A stretch of 15,073 nucleotides of DNA from Clostridiaceae bacterium (GCA_012522035.1 JAAYLF010000321.1:1-15073), one strand, 5' to 3'. Shown: positions 6,362-13,912, numbered from the stretch's first letter. The notes: generated by a model from the letters alone, not told the origin. Made by a program: numbers and translations.

Positions 6362-8344
6362 CTAAACTGATTTTTTATTTACAAGTATGATAACAGCAGC
6401 AGCAATTACACCAACCAAGACTATACTGGTTGCAATTATGATAGCGGTAGTGGTGGTAAAGCTAAAGCCTTCTTTCTCATCTCCCTTTTCTTCCAGATAA
6501 GCCACCTTGTCCCTGAAGGCAAAGCAGAGTCTTCCGCCTGGAGCCACGTCGCCATTGAGGTAGAAGTCCATTATGTCTCCATCTTCCTGCATGTTGTCTG
6601 ACCACTTGAAGTTGAAGTTGATAGGCTTGTTCTTGAAGCCCAGCATTTCTCTTGGTACTTCAATCTGCAGTACGTTGCCTTTTACTGAGTATCTAACCTC
6701 GCCAACCAGCTCCCAGTCCCAGCCGCCTTTGCTTCTTTCAAGATATGCAATGCTGTCTCTTGGATTCCTTCTGTTTATGACGTATTCAAACTCTTCCCAG
6801 TCAACGGAAGTTTCAGTTGCCTTTTGAGTGTCCAAGAACAGTCTCATCCAAGCCGGATCTGTATGGGGCGTAAGGTCATCCACGGCCCTGACATAGAAAT
6901 AAATGTTGTCATCATCGTATGTAACCTTTGTGTTTACTATGTCATTCCTCATGGTGTAGTTCTCATACTTGAGCCTGCCCCAGCCTCTTGAGTTCCTTTC
7001 GTAGGTGTTCTTTGTATAGTGATCATAGGACAGAATAGCAGGATCATCCCACTGGGACAAATCTCCAAATATGTCGATGGATACGCCTTTCTCTGCATAA
7101 TCAATATCGGAAGCTCCCTTGAACCTCCTTACATTTGCAATGAGCTGGTAATAGTAGTAGTCTTTGAGAGCTCCTTTTGAAGGCTCTATATCTCTTGAGT
7201 TCTCATCGTCAAACTGGTCGGGGAATGCATTTGGTATGCCCATCCATTCATCGAATCTGCCCATTATCCATTCATTCCAGCCCGTTACAAAAATAATTTC
7301 CGGGTCCTGTTCAATGGCAAAATCAAACTGCTGTTGGAAGTTAAGACCATAGAACATGGAATTCTCAATATTCTTGTCAACCTTTATGGTCTTGTTCCTG
7401 TAGGTGTATGAATAGGAATATTCACCATTGGTATAGCTTCTTCCCATGTTGTTCGGTCCATTCATGGCGCAGAGTCTCCATTCCACATAGTCTGCATTCT
7501 GCGCAATGCCAACTGTAACCTGTTCAACCGTACCGTCCGGATTCTTGTAGACGGCTTGAGGGTAAACATGGAGCCAGCCCCAGTATCTGTCGTCCTTGTC
7601 ATCCTCGAAATATGAAGCTACATTTCTTCTCCATGTGAAGAACTCATAGATCTCCTTTTCCAGTGCGGTGTTCTGGTTAAGGCACTCCGGATGCGCCATA
7701 ATGAGGGGCTTGCCTTCCCAGTAGAACCACAAATCCTTGTATGCCTCTTTTTTGTAAAGCCTGTTGTAAATTGATTTCAATGATACAACAGTTTCTTGCA
7801 GCGGTCCGAAGTTGAGCATGAAAATAATCTGTGGAGTCTTGACACCTTGTTCTCTTGCTTCAGACCATACTTCACACAAAGCCAGGTATGCAGGTTCCCA
7901 TGTAAAGCTTCCGTTCGTACAGTCAAAAGCAACAAAATCAATACCGGCATCCGCCAACATCTCTGCCTGCTTTCTTAAAACGTATTTGTCGGTACTGGTA
8001 TAATAACCGTAAATAGGTTCATTCCAGAAGTATGATGATGCATTGTATTGTCTTCTCCAAAGCTCATGATTGTAATCATATTTGATTTCTGGATGCTTTT
8101 TCATTATCTCGGTAACATTGTGAGGGTTATTACTTATAAAGTTATAATGCCAGGTCCAGTAGAAGATACCTACGTATTTGCCCTGCTTAATATCCCCCAC
8201 TTCTTTATTCGTCGGCAACTCTCTTCCCAGACCGTCCACAGCAACCCATTTGGTTGGATCAATTTCAGCTGATGCGGCCATTCCAATCAGTTGACTTAGA
8301 ATAAGTGCAAGCACAATTGCAAAGAGGACTTTCCTTTTCAACAC
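6362..8344 (-). CDS. Membrane-anchored GH99-like protein with CBM9-like domain
   Basis: This 660-residue protein has a signal peptide (about 1-26, ending AASA), a TIM-barrel-like domain (about 55-410), a CBM9/DOMON-like beta-sandwich (about 420-615), and a C-terminal membrane helix (about 633-655) with a KKSV tail. The barrel shows VGIFYWTWHY, GYYTSTDKYVLRKQAEMLADAGIDFVAFD and VTGWNEW, features of GH71/GH99/WbsX-like glycosidases. Catalytic residues cannot be named with certainty; Glu358 in WNEW and Asp141 in FVAFD are candidates. The second domain (DIFGDLSQWDD, DDDNIYFYVRAVDDL, RLFLDT) is the pattern of CBM9-type sugar-binding domains. The start is GTG at 8344, because AAGGAG at 8352-8357 sits 7 bases upstream; the ATGs at 8362 and 8377 lie upstream of that site. 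It should act on glycans at the outer cell surface. The domain calls are moderate to good; the substrate is unknown. The stop is TAG. Confidence 0.83.
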   Translation of the reverse strand: MLKRKVLFAIVLALILSQLIGMAASAEIDPTKWVAVDGLGRELPTNKEVGDIKQGKYVGIFYWTWHYNFISNNPHNVTEIMKKHPEIKYDYNHELWRRQYNASSYFWNEPIYGYYTSTDKYVLRKQAEMLADAGIDFVAFDCTNGSFTWEPAYLALCEVWSEAREQGVKTPQIIFMLNFGPLQETVVSLKSIYNRLYKKEAYKDLWFYWEGKPLIMAHPECLNQNTALEKEIYEFFTWRRNVASYFEDDKDDRYWGWLHVYPQAVYKNPDGTVEQVTVGIAQNADYVEWRLCAMNGPNNMGRSYTNGEYSYSYTYRNKTIKVDKNIENSMFYGLNFQQQFDFAIEQDPEIIFVTGWNEWIMGRFDEWMGIPNAFPDQFDDENSRDIEPSKGALKDYYYYQLIANVRRFKGASDIDYAEKGVSIDIFGDLSQWDDPAILSYDHYTKNTYERNSRGWGRLKYENYTMRNDIVNTKVTYDDDNIYFYVRAVDDLTPHTDPAWMRLFLDTQKATETSVDWEEFEYVINRRNPRDSIAYLERSKGGWDWELVGEVRYSVKGNVLQIEVPREMLGFKNKPINFNFKWSDNMQEDGDIMDFYLNGDVAPGGRLCFAFRDKVAYLEEKGDEKEGFSFTTTTAIIIATSIVLVGVIAAAVIILVNKKSV

Positions 8345-8377
8345 TGATTCACTCCTTATCATTTGGTATGCAAACAT

Positions 8378-8407
8378 TCTATATCATCACGCCCAAATTT
8401 TCAACAA
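8378..8407 (-). promoter_or_regulatory. Predicted promoter of the GH99-like gene
   Basis: On the minus strand TTGTTG (8402-8407) is followed after 18 bases by TATAGA (8378-8383), about 34 bases before the GTG start. The -35 context TTGTTGAAAA and the 18-base spacing match the promoter at 2474-2503. Confidence 0.5.
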
Positions 8408-8500
8408 CTTGTAAAGAAAGAATCATGTTTTGTACATAATTGGATACATTTCATCAAAACATACCCTACTATTGTCAATTTTTCATATTATTCAAACATT

Positions 8501-8530
8501 TTTACATATTTATCTTTTCCCTGATATGAT
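8501..8530 (+). promoter_or_regulatory. Predicted extended -10 promoter of the GH105 operon
   Basis: TTTACA (8501-8506), an 18-base spacer and TATGAT (8525-8530) preceded by TG one base upstream (8522-8523) form an extended -10 promoter. It lies 36 bases before the chosen start at 8566. It is divergent from the GH99-like gene promoter. Confidence 0.55.
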
Positions 8531-8565
8531 TTAATAAGTATGATATGTTAAATGTGGAGGGTCTT

Positions 8566-10170
8566 ATGAAAAGAATACTATGTTTCCTTGTATGCACAGC
8601 CATGATTCTATCCATTGGCTGCAGCTCACCAAAGCAGATATACAAGCGCGACTGGTCGACAACCGATGCATACAAAAGCAAAGATGTCAAAGACCTTATG
8701 GTCAAGGTTAACAAATACTTTCAGGAGAACATGTCAACCCCGACAAACTCCTGGGACGATGCGGTCTATCACTCAGGAAACATACGGGCCTTCATGCATA
8801 CCGGTGTCAAGGAATTCTACGACTACAGTTATGAATATGCAGTAAATCACCACTTCTTTGTCAACAGCGGAGCAAATACGATAAACGGGGACTTCTACTG
8901 CATATCCCAAGTGTACATAGACTTGTACCGGCTTACAGGAAAGGATTACATGCTGAAAGATGTGCTTAGAAACGCGGATTTCAATGCAGACAGACGCACC
9001 TCCTTTGACTGGGTTGACCTTCTTTACATGTCTCTCCCCGTATTTGTAGATCTTACCCATATCACAGGAGACACAAAATACATTGATGACGCATTGAGAG
9101 CGTATAAAAAAGCAAGAGAGATCATGTGGGATGAAGAAGACAGTCTTTGGTACAGGGATGTAAGGTTTGTTTTCGGAAGCCAGAATCCTGACTCTGTAAC
9201 ACCAAACGGCAAAAAGGTATACTGGTCAAGAGGCAATGGCTGGGCTTTTTCCGCACTGGCAAAGTCCCTGGAATATCTCGACAAAGACCATAAAGCGTAT
9301 GAAATATTTGCAAATGACTTGAAATTGATGGCGGATGCTTTGAAGGAAAGACAAAGGGACGACGGTACGTGGAATGCAAACCTGGACGACCCGGAACATT
9401 ATGGCGGCATTGAAACCTCAGGCACAGTAATGTTCATGTACGGCTATATTGTAGGAATAAGGCTTAGAATACTGGATTTTGATACATACTTTCCCATCGT
9501 TCAGATAATATATGAAGGATTGAAAAAACACGCCATTTCCAAAGAAGGCAGACTGCTGTATGTGCAGCCCGGATCCGACAGTCCTCAAAGGTATGCAAAC
9601 TACCACAACGAGGAGAAAAGAAGGGAGCAAACCAGTCAGTTTGCTGTAGGGATGTTCGTCATGGCGCTTTCGGAACTCATGCTTTTGTGCAGGGATTATC
9701 AAAAACAGGATATTAATCTGAAAGAACCGGAATACACACCCATGACCACTCCAACGCTGGAAGAAGACTACTACACCGGTAAGATAACAGCCAAAGCAAC
9801 AAAAGAGCAGACAGGAAACACAGCGGACAGAATAGTTGACAAAAAGTACGATGATATTAACGGACAGAGGTGGTCCGCACAAGGCTATCCAAGCAGTGTA
9901 ACACTGGAATTTGAGGAAGTTCTTGATTTGCGGAAAATAACGGTTGTTCCGTATTTGAACAGGACATACATCTACACCATCGAAGCATCTATTGATGGCG
10001 AGAATTACAATCTAATAGTTGAAAACGATGGCAAAAATCCAGCTGTCAGATTCATCGACCATGAAGTTGACACAAAAGCCAAATACATAAGACTTACTGT
10101 CACTGGATGCACGAACTATACAGGTGATTGGATAAGCATAAACGAAGTATTTGTGTATGTAAAAAATTGA
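8566..10170 (+). CDS. GH105/GH88-type unsaturated uronyl hydrolase lipoprotein with F5/8C-like domain
   Basis: This is a 534-residue predicted lipoprotein with a signal peptide and SIGC lipobox (Cys19). Residues about 45-378 form an alpha/alpha barrel of the GH88/GH105 kind: FDWVDLLYMSLPVF (147-160), where Asp151 matches the catalytic Asp of YteR-type enzymes, then YWSRGNGWAFSALAKSLEYL (219-238), ERQRDDGTWN and GIETSGTVMFMYGY. Such enzymes hydrate the 4,5-double bond of unsaturated galacturonyl or glucuronyl ends left by polysaccharide lyases. Residues about 400-532 resemble an F5/8 type C (discoidin, CBM32-like) domain (VTLEFEEVLDLRKITVVPY, YTIEASIDGENY, AKYIRLTVTG). I chose ATG 8566 because GGAGGG at 8556-8561 precedes it; ATG 8545 would lie upstream of that site. 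GH105 enzymes are usually cytoplasmic, so surface anchoring is notable. The next gene follows after 17 bases. Confidence 0.87.
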   Translation: MKRILCFLVCTAMILSIGCSSPKQIYKRDWSTTDAYKSKDVKDLMVKVNKYFQENMSTPTNSWDDAVYHSGNIRAFMHTGVKEFYDYSYEYAVNHHFFVNSGANTINGDFYCISQVYIDLYRLTGKDYMLKDVLRNADFNADRRTSFDWVDLLYMSLPVFVDLTHITGDTKYIDDALRAYKKAREIMWDEEDSLWYRDVRFVFGSQNPDSVTPNGKKVYWSRGNGWAFSALAKSLEYLDKDHKAYEIFANDLKLMADALKERQRDDGTWNANLDDPEHYGGIETSGTVMFMYGYIVGIRLRILDFDTYFPIVQIIYEGLKKHAISKEGRLLYVQPGSDSPQRYANYHNEEKRREQTSQFAVGMFVMALSELMLLCRDYQKQDINLKEPEYTPMTTPTLEEDYYTGKITAKATKEQTGNTADRIVDKKYDDINGQRWSAQGYPSSVTLEFEEVLDLRKITVVPYLNRTYIYTIEASIDGENYNLIVENDGKNPAVRFIDHEVDTKAKYIRLTVTGCTNYTGDWISINEVFVYVKN

Positions 10171-10187
10171 CCAATGGAGGTATGGAA

Positions 10188-10946
10188 ATGTTTAAAAAGC
10201 TTTTACTTGTTGTATTGTCTCTCTTGATTATTGGAATTCTGCCCGTTCATGCTGAAAGGACATACTTTTTCCAATGCGGTGACATAACATTGTGGGAACC
10301 AGTAGAAGAAACATATATTGAGGGACAGCAGGAAAAGGAACAAGGGCCAATAAGGGTTTCCAGAGGTATTGGCATTGGGTGGTTCAAGCCTGGAAATGCG
10401 GTTGAAATTCTTGAAACTGTGGACTTTGGAGATGGAATAATCAACATGTCTGCCAAGGTGGCGGCCCAGTATCCTGAGGATCATTTTGAGGTTAACATGC
10501 CAGATGCAAGATTTGAAATCCGTATAGACTCTCATGATGGTCCAATAATTGCATATGTAAAACCAGTCGGCACCACATCTTGGGAGATCATGGAAGACGC
10601 AGAGGTCGAGATCACCGGTGAAGGTAAAAACGTTAAAGGAGAACACACAATTTTCATAGTAAACCGCATAGGCACACCGGAAGAATACCTGGAAGGAACT
10701 CTTAAAGGTTCATGCAATTTCAATGAGCTGGAAATAGTTACGAATGCGGAAGAACCAACTCCCAAACCCACGCCGACACCTACAGAAACACCGGAAAAGA
10801 CACCGGTCCTGTCACAGACACCTGAAAAGACGCCCACTACCGACAGAAGCACCAGCTCTCCTTACCTAATACCAAGAATCATTGGTACGGTAGTTGTTTT
10901 AGGTGCAGCTGTTATAGTTCAACTGGTAAGAAAAAGAGGGAAATAA
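10188..10946 (+). CDS. Membrane-anchored CBM6-like carbohydrate-binding protein
   Basis: This 252-residue protein has a signal peptide (about 1-22), one extracellular domain (about 50-186), a Pro/Thr/Glu linker (about 189-222, with TPTPTETPEKTP-like repeats), one membrane helix (about 228-247) and a basic RKRGK tail. The domain reads like CBM6: GIGWFKPGNAVEI, INMSAKVAAQYP, FEIRIDSHDGPIIAYVKP, SWEIMED, HTIFIVNR and FNELEIV follow the usual order of strands. No catalytic domain is present, so a surface glycan-binding role is likely. The start is ATG 10188, 7 bases after GGAGG (10176-10180); ATG 10182 is only one base from it. It is co-transcribed with the GH105 gene (17-base gap) and followed by a terminator. 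Its layout matches the jelly-roll protein at 1404-2432, though the ectodomains look unrelated. Confidence 0.78.
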   Translation: MFKKLLLVVLSLLIIGILPVHAERTYFFQCGDITLWEPVEETYIEGQQEKEQGPIRVSRGIGIGWFKPGNAVEILETVDFGDGIINMSAKVAAQYPEDHFEVNMPDARFEIRIDSHDGPIIAYVKPVGTTSWEIMEDAEVEITGEGKNVKGEHTIFIVNRIGTPEEYLEGTLKGSCNFNELEIVTNAEEPTPKPTPTPTETPEKTPVLSQTPEKTPTTDRSTSSPYLIPRIIGTVVVLGAAVIVQLVRKRGK

Positions 10947-10953
10947 AAAGGGT

Positions 10954-10985
10954 AAAAAATTAGAGGCAACCCCTCTTATTTTTTT
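10954..10985. terminator. Bidirectional rho-independent terminator
   Basis: AGAGG (10962-10966) pairs with CCTCT (10972-10976). The plus strand continues with a T-run to 10985. The minus strand has a run of six T (A's at 10954-10959). It can therefore end both the GH105/CBM6 operon and the acidic-protein gene, which converge here. The stem can be lengthened by two pairs across one mismatch. Confidence 0.75.
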
Positions 10986-10989
10986 CACC

Positions 10990-11262
10990 TCAAAACGGGA
11001 AATCATCGTCTTCTTCGTCTTGGTATCCAAACACTTCATCAATCAGGAACATATCTTCATCAAAATCATCTTCTTCATCGTCTTCTTCGTCATCGTCATC
11101 ATCTGAATAATAGTCATCATCTTCAACATCAGAAAAATAATCGTCGTCATAATCATCGTCAAAGTCGTCATCAAAATCTGCCAAATCATCAAATTCGTCA
11201 TCGAGATCATCCAGATCATCGAAATCATCAAATTCGTAAAAATCATATTTCTTTTTTCCCAT
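10990..11262 (-). CDS. Small, extremely acidic aromatic-rich protein, unknown function
   Basis: This 90-residue protein contains 41 Asp, 11 Glu, 12 Phe and 7 Tyr, with only 3 Lys, all within the first five residues. It has no signal peptide or membrane helix and should be cytoplasmic and very acidic. The first half repeats short units of the form F/L-D-D; the second half is Asp/Glu runs broken by Phe or Tyr, ending in MFLIDEVFGYQ and DDDFPF. It is a real gene by its context: GGAGG 8 bases before the ATG, its own predicted promoter, and a shared terminator just after the stop. Low complexity prevents a family call. Possible roles are nucleic-acid mimicry, cation binding, or a tail-like partner as in the acidic end of the RNA polymerase delta subunit; none is shown by the sequence. 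Confidence 0.75.
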   Translation of the reverse strand: MGKKKYDFYEFDDFDDLDDLDDEFDDLADFDDDFDDDYDDDYFSDVEDDDYYSDDDDDEEDDEEDDFDEDMFLIDEVFGYQDEEDDDFPF

Positions 11263-11288
11263 ATGAAAACCTCCAGAGATAATAACTT

Positions 11289-11316
11289 AGCATATATTTT
11301 ACTCAGTTTTTTTCAA
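11289..11316 (-). promoter_or_regulatory. Predicted promoter of the acidic-protein gene
   Basis: On the minus strand TTGAAA (11311-11316) and TATGCT (11289-11294) are separated by 16 bases, about 27 bases before the ATG. The rest of the divergent gap (11263-11455) shows only the opposite promoter and ribosome binding sites. Confidence 0.4.
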
Positions 11317-11400
11317 TAATCAAGATAGTTTTGAAAATATTTTGCATTTCTTTACCAGGCTTATTATCAGGCTAACGCAGAAGACACAATTTGAAACAGT

Positions 11401-11428
11401 TTGAATTTTTTCACTTTTGATATATACT
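11401..11428 (+). promoter_or_regulatory. Predicted promoter of the GH127-like gene
   Basis: TTGAAT (11401-11406), a 16-base spacer and TATACT (11423-11428) lie 27 bases before the start at 11456. Confidence 0.45.
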
Positions 11429-11455
11429 ATAAAAAAACACGAAAAGGAGATGCTG

Positions 11456-13039
11456 ATGAAGACTCTGGATCATACAAATTTTCAATCAGATGGTGAAATA
11501 AAGGCAAGACAAAAAGCGCTGTTCAATCGTCTTCATGACGAGATATACATGCCGCATTATGTTTTTACTGCAGACCAGAACGGCTGGCCTGGAGACTGGG
11601 AAGGAAGAACCATCCTTGCCCTTGTATCTCTTGCCAAGGTTTTGAAAGAAGAGCCAAAATACTTGGATGAAATAATTGAAAATTTAAACGACCACCTAAA
11701 TGAATAGGGTTATCTTGGTCCTGTACTGCCGGAAGGCATTGCAGATGAACAGCAGCTGTCAGGCCACAGCTGGCTGCTAAGAGGTCTTTGTGAATATTAC
11801 AGATATAAAAATAATGATAGCGTGCTGGAAACAATCAAAGGGATTGTAAAGAATCTGTTCCTTCCGCTAAGAAAGAACTATGAAACGTATCCGATACTAC
11901 CAGAGCAAAGAGTATATGAAGGACAAGAGTCCGGCAGCGTGGCAGGCTGTGTGAAAAACTGGTACATATCCACCGACACGGGATGTGCATTTATTCCCCT
12001 TGATGGCCTCAGCGACGCTTATGACCTTTTAATTGATGCAGATGAGGAACTGGCAAGAGAAACAAGGTACATGCTGGGATTCATGATGGACAAGTTCATG
12101 ACCATCCCCTTTACGGAGATTTGCGTGCAAACCCATGCCACCCTCACCGGTCTAAGAGGCATGATGAGGATGTTCAAACACACAAGGAATCATGTTTATC
12201 TTTCCTTTGTAAAAGATACTTTTGATTTGTACATCAATGAAGGCATGACCGCAAACTTTGCAAACTACAACTGGTTTGGCAGACCTGAATGGACCGAGCC
12301 TTGTGCAATTATTGACTCGTTCATGCTTGCATGCCAGCTGTATCAGGAAACTGCGGAACAAAGATATGCAGATTACGCAAACTACATACTCTACAATGGA
12401 ATATACAGATCACAAAGAGACAACGGAGGATTTGGCACCGACAACTGTGCAGGTCCTGTGGATGATTATGTAATACCAACCAACTACGAGGCTTACTGGT
12501 GCTGTACCATGCGGGGAGGAGAAGGTCTATTTGCAGTCTCCCAGCACAGCCTTTTGGAAAGAGAAAAAGACATTGTAATGCTTTATCCGGCCAGCGGCAT
12601 TTACAAGGTCAAGGACATAACCATGCATATACGTACGGACTACCCCAAATCCGGTAATGTTTCAATTACCATCCTAGAGAACAACAGCGACAAGAACGCA
12701 ACCATTGAATTTTTGATGTTCCGCACGTATGTTGATGTAAAATTCCTGCACAATTTCAAACAAAGGAAAGTTGTCATCACAAAGGACAAGAATGTGTATC
12801 ATATTGACTTCAAACTCCCCATATATTACAAGCTCGCAGAAGGCAAGCACAACAAGAAGGACAAAAAGCTCTTCATGCGTGGTCCTGCAATCATGGGAAG
12901 TCTGAGTCCAATAACTGTTCCAAGAGATCTTGGCGATATTGTAATGGAGGAGTTCATTCCACTTTACGACACCTCATTTACAAAACCAAGAAACAGAGTG
13001 GAAAAGGAGAAAATATACATACTGTATGACGGTCAGTGA
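11456..13039 (+). pseudogene. GH127/DUF1680-like putative beta-L-arabinofuranosidase interrupted by in-frame TAG
   Basis: One frame encodes 527 codons with a single internal TAG at codon 84 (11705-11707). It reads LNDHLNE, stop, GYLGPVLPEG, a continuous family-like segment, so the two parts are one gene. Without the stop it is a cytoplasmic protein (no signal peptide) of usual length for the DUF1680 domain. Motifs include GWPGDWEGR (43-51), WTEPCAIIDSF (Glu281, Cys283) and YWCCTMRGGEG (Cys349, Cys350). These match the Glu-x-Cys and Cys-Cys residues that bind zinc in GH127 enzymes, where the first Cys of the pair is the nucleophile. The acid/base Glu was not placed. ATG 11456 follows AAGGAG (11444-11449) by 6 bases. 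No ribosome binding site precedes the GTG at 11822, so the distal part is unlikely to restart alone. TAG arises in one step from CAG, AAG or GAG. It may be a recent pseudogene, a readthrough gene or a sequencing error. Confidence 0.85.
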
Positions 13040-13054
13040 TTTCAAACGATAAAC

Positions 13055-13088
13055 AAACCTCTCACACGAAAACTAGTGAGAGGTTTTT
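13055..13088 (+). terminator. Rho-independent terminator of the GH127-like gene
   Basis: AAACCTCTCAC (13055-13065) pairs exactly with GTGAGAGGTTT (13076-13086) around a 10-base loop, with a T-run through 13088. It lies 16 bases after the stop codon at 13039. Confidence 0.88.
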
Positions 13089-13123
13089 AAAATGTATCAC
13101 AACTATCTGATCTTCAGACATGG

Positions 13124-13147
13124 AAAAAAGGATTGTTATCAACAATC
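13124..13147 (-). terminator. Rho-independent terminator of the flagellar operon
   Basis: On the minus strand GATTGTT pairs with AACAATC (13141-13147 with 13131-13137, 3-base loop), followed by C and six T's (13124-13129). The first stem base is the last base of the FliT-like gene's TAG. It faces the plus-strand terminator at 13055-13088, so the two convergent units end separately. Confidence 0.8.
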
Positions 13148-13497
13148 TAGCTTTTCTCGTCGATAAACAATCCTTCCTGGTTAGTGGCTTTTGGATAATA
13201 GGAGATTTGCTTTTTAGCATTGGCAGCGTTTCTTACGTTTTTTGCGTAATGTTCGAGGATCAGTTTGATTTTCCTCTCATTCTCCTTATCCATCTCATAG
13301 ATTTTTCTTAATTGTTCCTGCAGTGAGGTGTCAAACTCAGCATTATGAACAACAAACTCATCTATTATAGCTTGCCTGCTAGCAACAAGCACTTCTATGC
13401 CCTCTATGTCCGTTTCCTCTTCATCAAGGATATCGGATATCTTTCTTGTAAGAGCAGATAACTCATCTACCTTTTTCCTAATTGTTTCAATATCCAT
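13147..13497 (-). CDS. FliT-like flagellar protein
   Basis: This is a 116-residue, charged, helical protein with long amphipathic stretches (ETIRKKVDELSALTRKISDILDEEE, then LQEQLRKIYEMDKENERKIKLILEHY). The C-terminus is basic and less ordered (NVRNAANAKKQISYYPKA). Sequence alone gives a weak family match. Its position directly after fliS in a fliD-fliS cluster is where FliT-type chaperones or similar small flagellar proteins are encoded. FliT binds the cap protein FliD and the export apparatus in the cytoplasm. I chose ATG 13497: it starts one base after the fliS TAA and has GGAG 6 bases upstream, inside the end of fliS, indicating coupling. An in-frame start at 13542 would overlap fliS. The stop is TAG. 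FliT is inferred mainly from context. Confidence 0.75.
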   Translation of the reverse strand: MDIETIRKKVDELSALTRKISDILDEEETDIEGIEVLVASRQAIIDEFVVHNAEFDTSLQEQLRKIYEMDKENERKIKLILEHYAKNVRNAANAKKQISYYPKATNQEGLFIDEKS

Positions 13498-13498
13498 T

Positions 13499-13900
13499 TT
13501 ATGCTCCATCGCTTGTGTTGTCGTATGCAACTTTCCTCTCAATCTTTATGGCTTCTTCCCATGCATCCCTGATCTCGGTTATCCTGCTGACAGCCTCGTT
13601 CAACTTCTCGGTGTCATTAGATATGTTGGCCAGTATGAGCAGTCTGTACACATACTCATATATCTGGAACAGATTGTTCGATATCTCATAACTCATATCA
13701 AGAGTTGACATGAGCTCTGTCAGAATCGCTTCTGCCTTCTGGATTGCAGTGTTCTTAAGCTCGTGATTGTTCTCTTCAATGTGCATAAGCGCCAGATTCA
13801 TCTGCTTGATGCAGCCATCATAAAGCATCAGGGTAAGATCCCCTGGCGATGCAGTCATAATGGATTGGGTTTTGTACTTCTGATAAGGATTTAATGACAT
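13499..13900 (-). CDS. fliS: Flagellar export chaperone FliS
   Basis: This 133-residue cytoplasmic chaperone binds the C-terminus of flagellin and prevents it polymerising before export. The N-terminus NPYQKYKTQSIMTASPGDLTLMLYDG is the hallmark of FliS: a short N-terminal cap, then a helix with the L-M-L-Y-D-G motif. It is followed by KAEAILTELMSTLDMSYEISNNLFQIYEYVYRLLILAN, matching the helical bundle (LDxxxGGxIAxNLxxLYxYM pattern). Length is normal for the family. AAGGAG (13909-13914), overlapping the fliD stop, lies 8 bases before the ATG; fliD ends 12 bases upstream, so the genes are one operon. The flagellin gene is not in the window. Confidence 0.95.
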   Translation of the reverse strand: MSLNPYQKYKTQSIMTASPGDLTLMLYDGCIKQMNLALMHIEENNHELKNTAIQKAEAILTELMSTLDMSYEISNNLFQIYEYVYRLLILANISNDTEKLNEAVSRITEIRDAWEEAIKIERKVAYDNTSDGA

Positions 13901-13912
13901 TCTATCCTCTCC

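Noticed and set aside
11040..11240. TCATCA-type triplet run considered as a CRISPR or satellite repeat
   Set aside because: The triplets are irregular and are explained by Asp/Glu codons; there are no constant repeats or spacers.
11043..11246. Met/Thr/Ile-rich minus-strand frame inside the acidic-protein gene
   Set aside because: It is the +1 shadow of the GAT-rich Asp codons and has no ribosome binding site of its own.
11705..11707. TAG as evidence of pyrrolysine use
   Set aside because: Two neighbouring genes end in TAG and no pyl gene or suppressor tRNA is visible; the idea is kept only as a testable possibility.
11822..13039. Separate gene starting at GTG 11822
   Set aside because: No ribosome binding site precedes it, and the 38 codons between the TAG and this GTG are family-like and in frame, so it is the distal part of the interrupted GH127-like gene.
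1..13039. Cellulosome (dockerin/cohesin) or SLH components
   Set aside because: None of the secreted proteins shows a dockerin-like calcium-loop duplication, cohesin or SLH repeat; anchoring is by lipobox or membrane helix.
13120..13311. Small plus-strand frame at the end of the FliT-like gene
   Set aside because: It starts inside the flagellar terminator region, is antisense to the coding frame and has no ribosome binding site.
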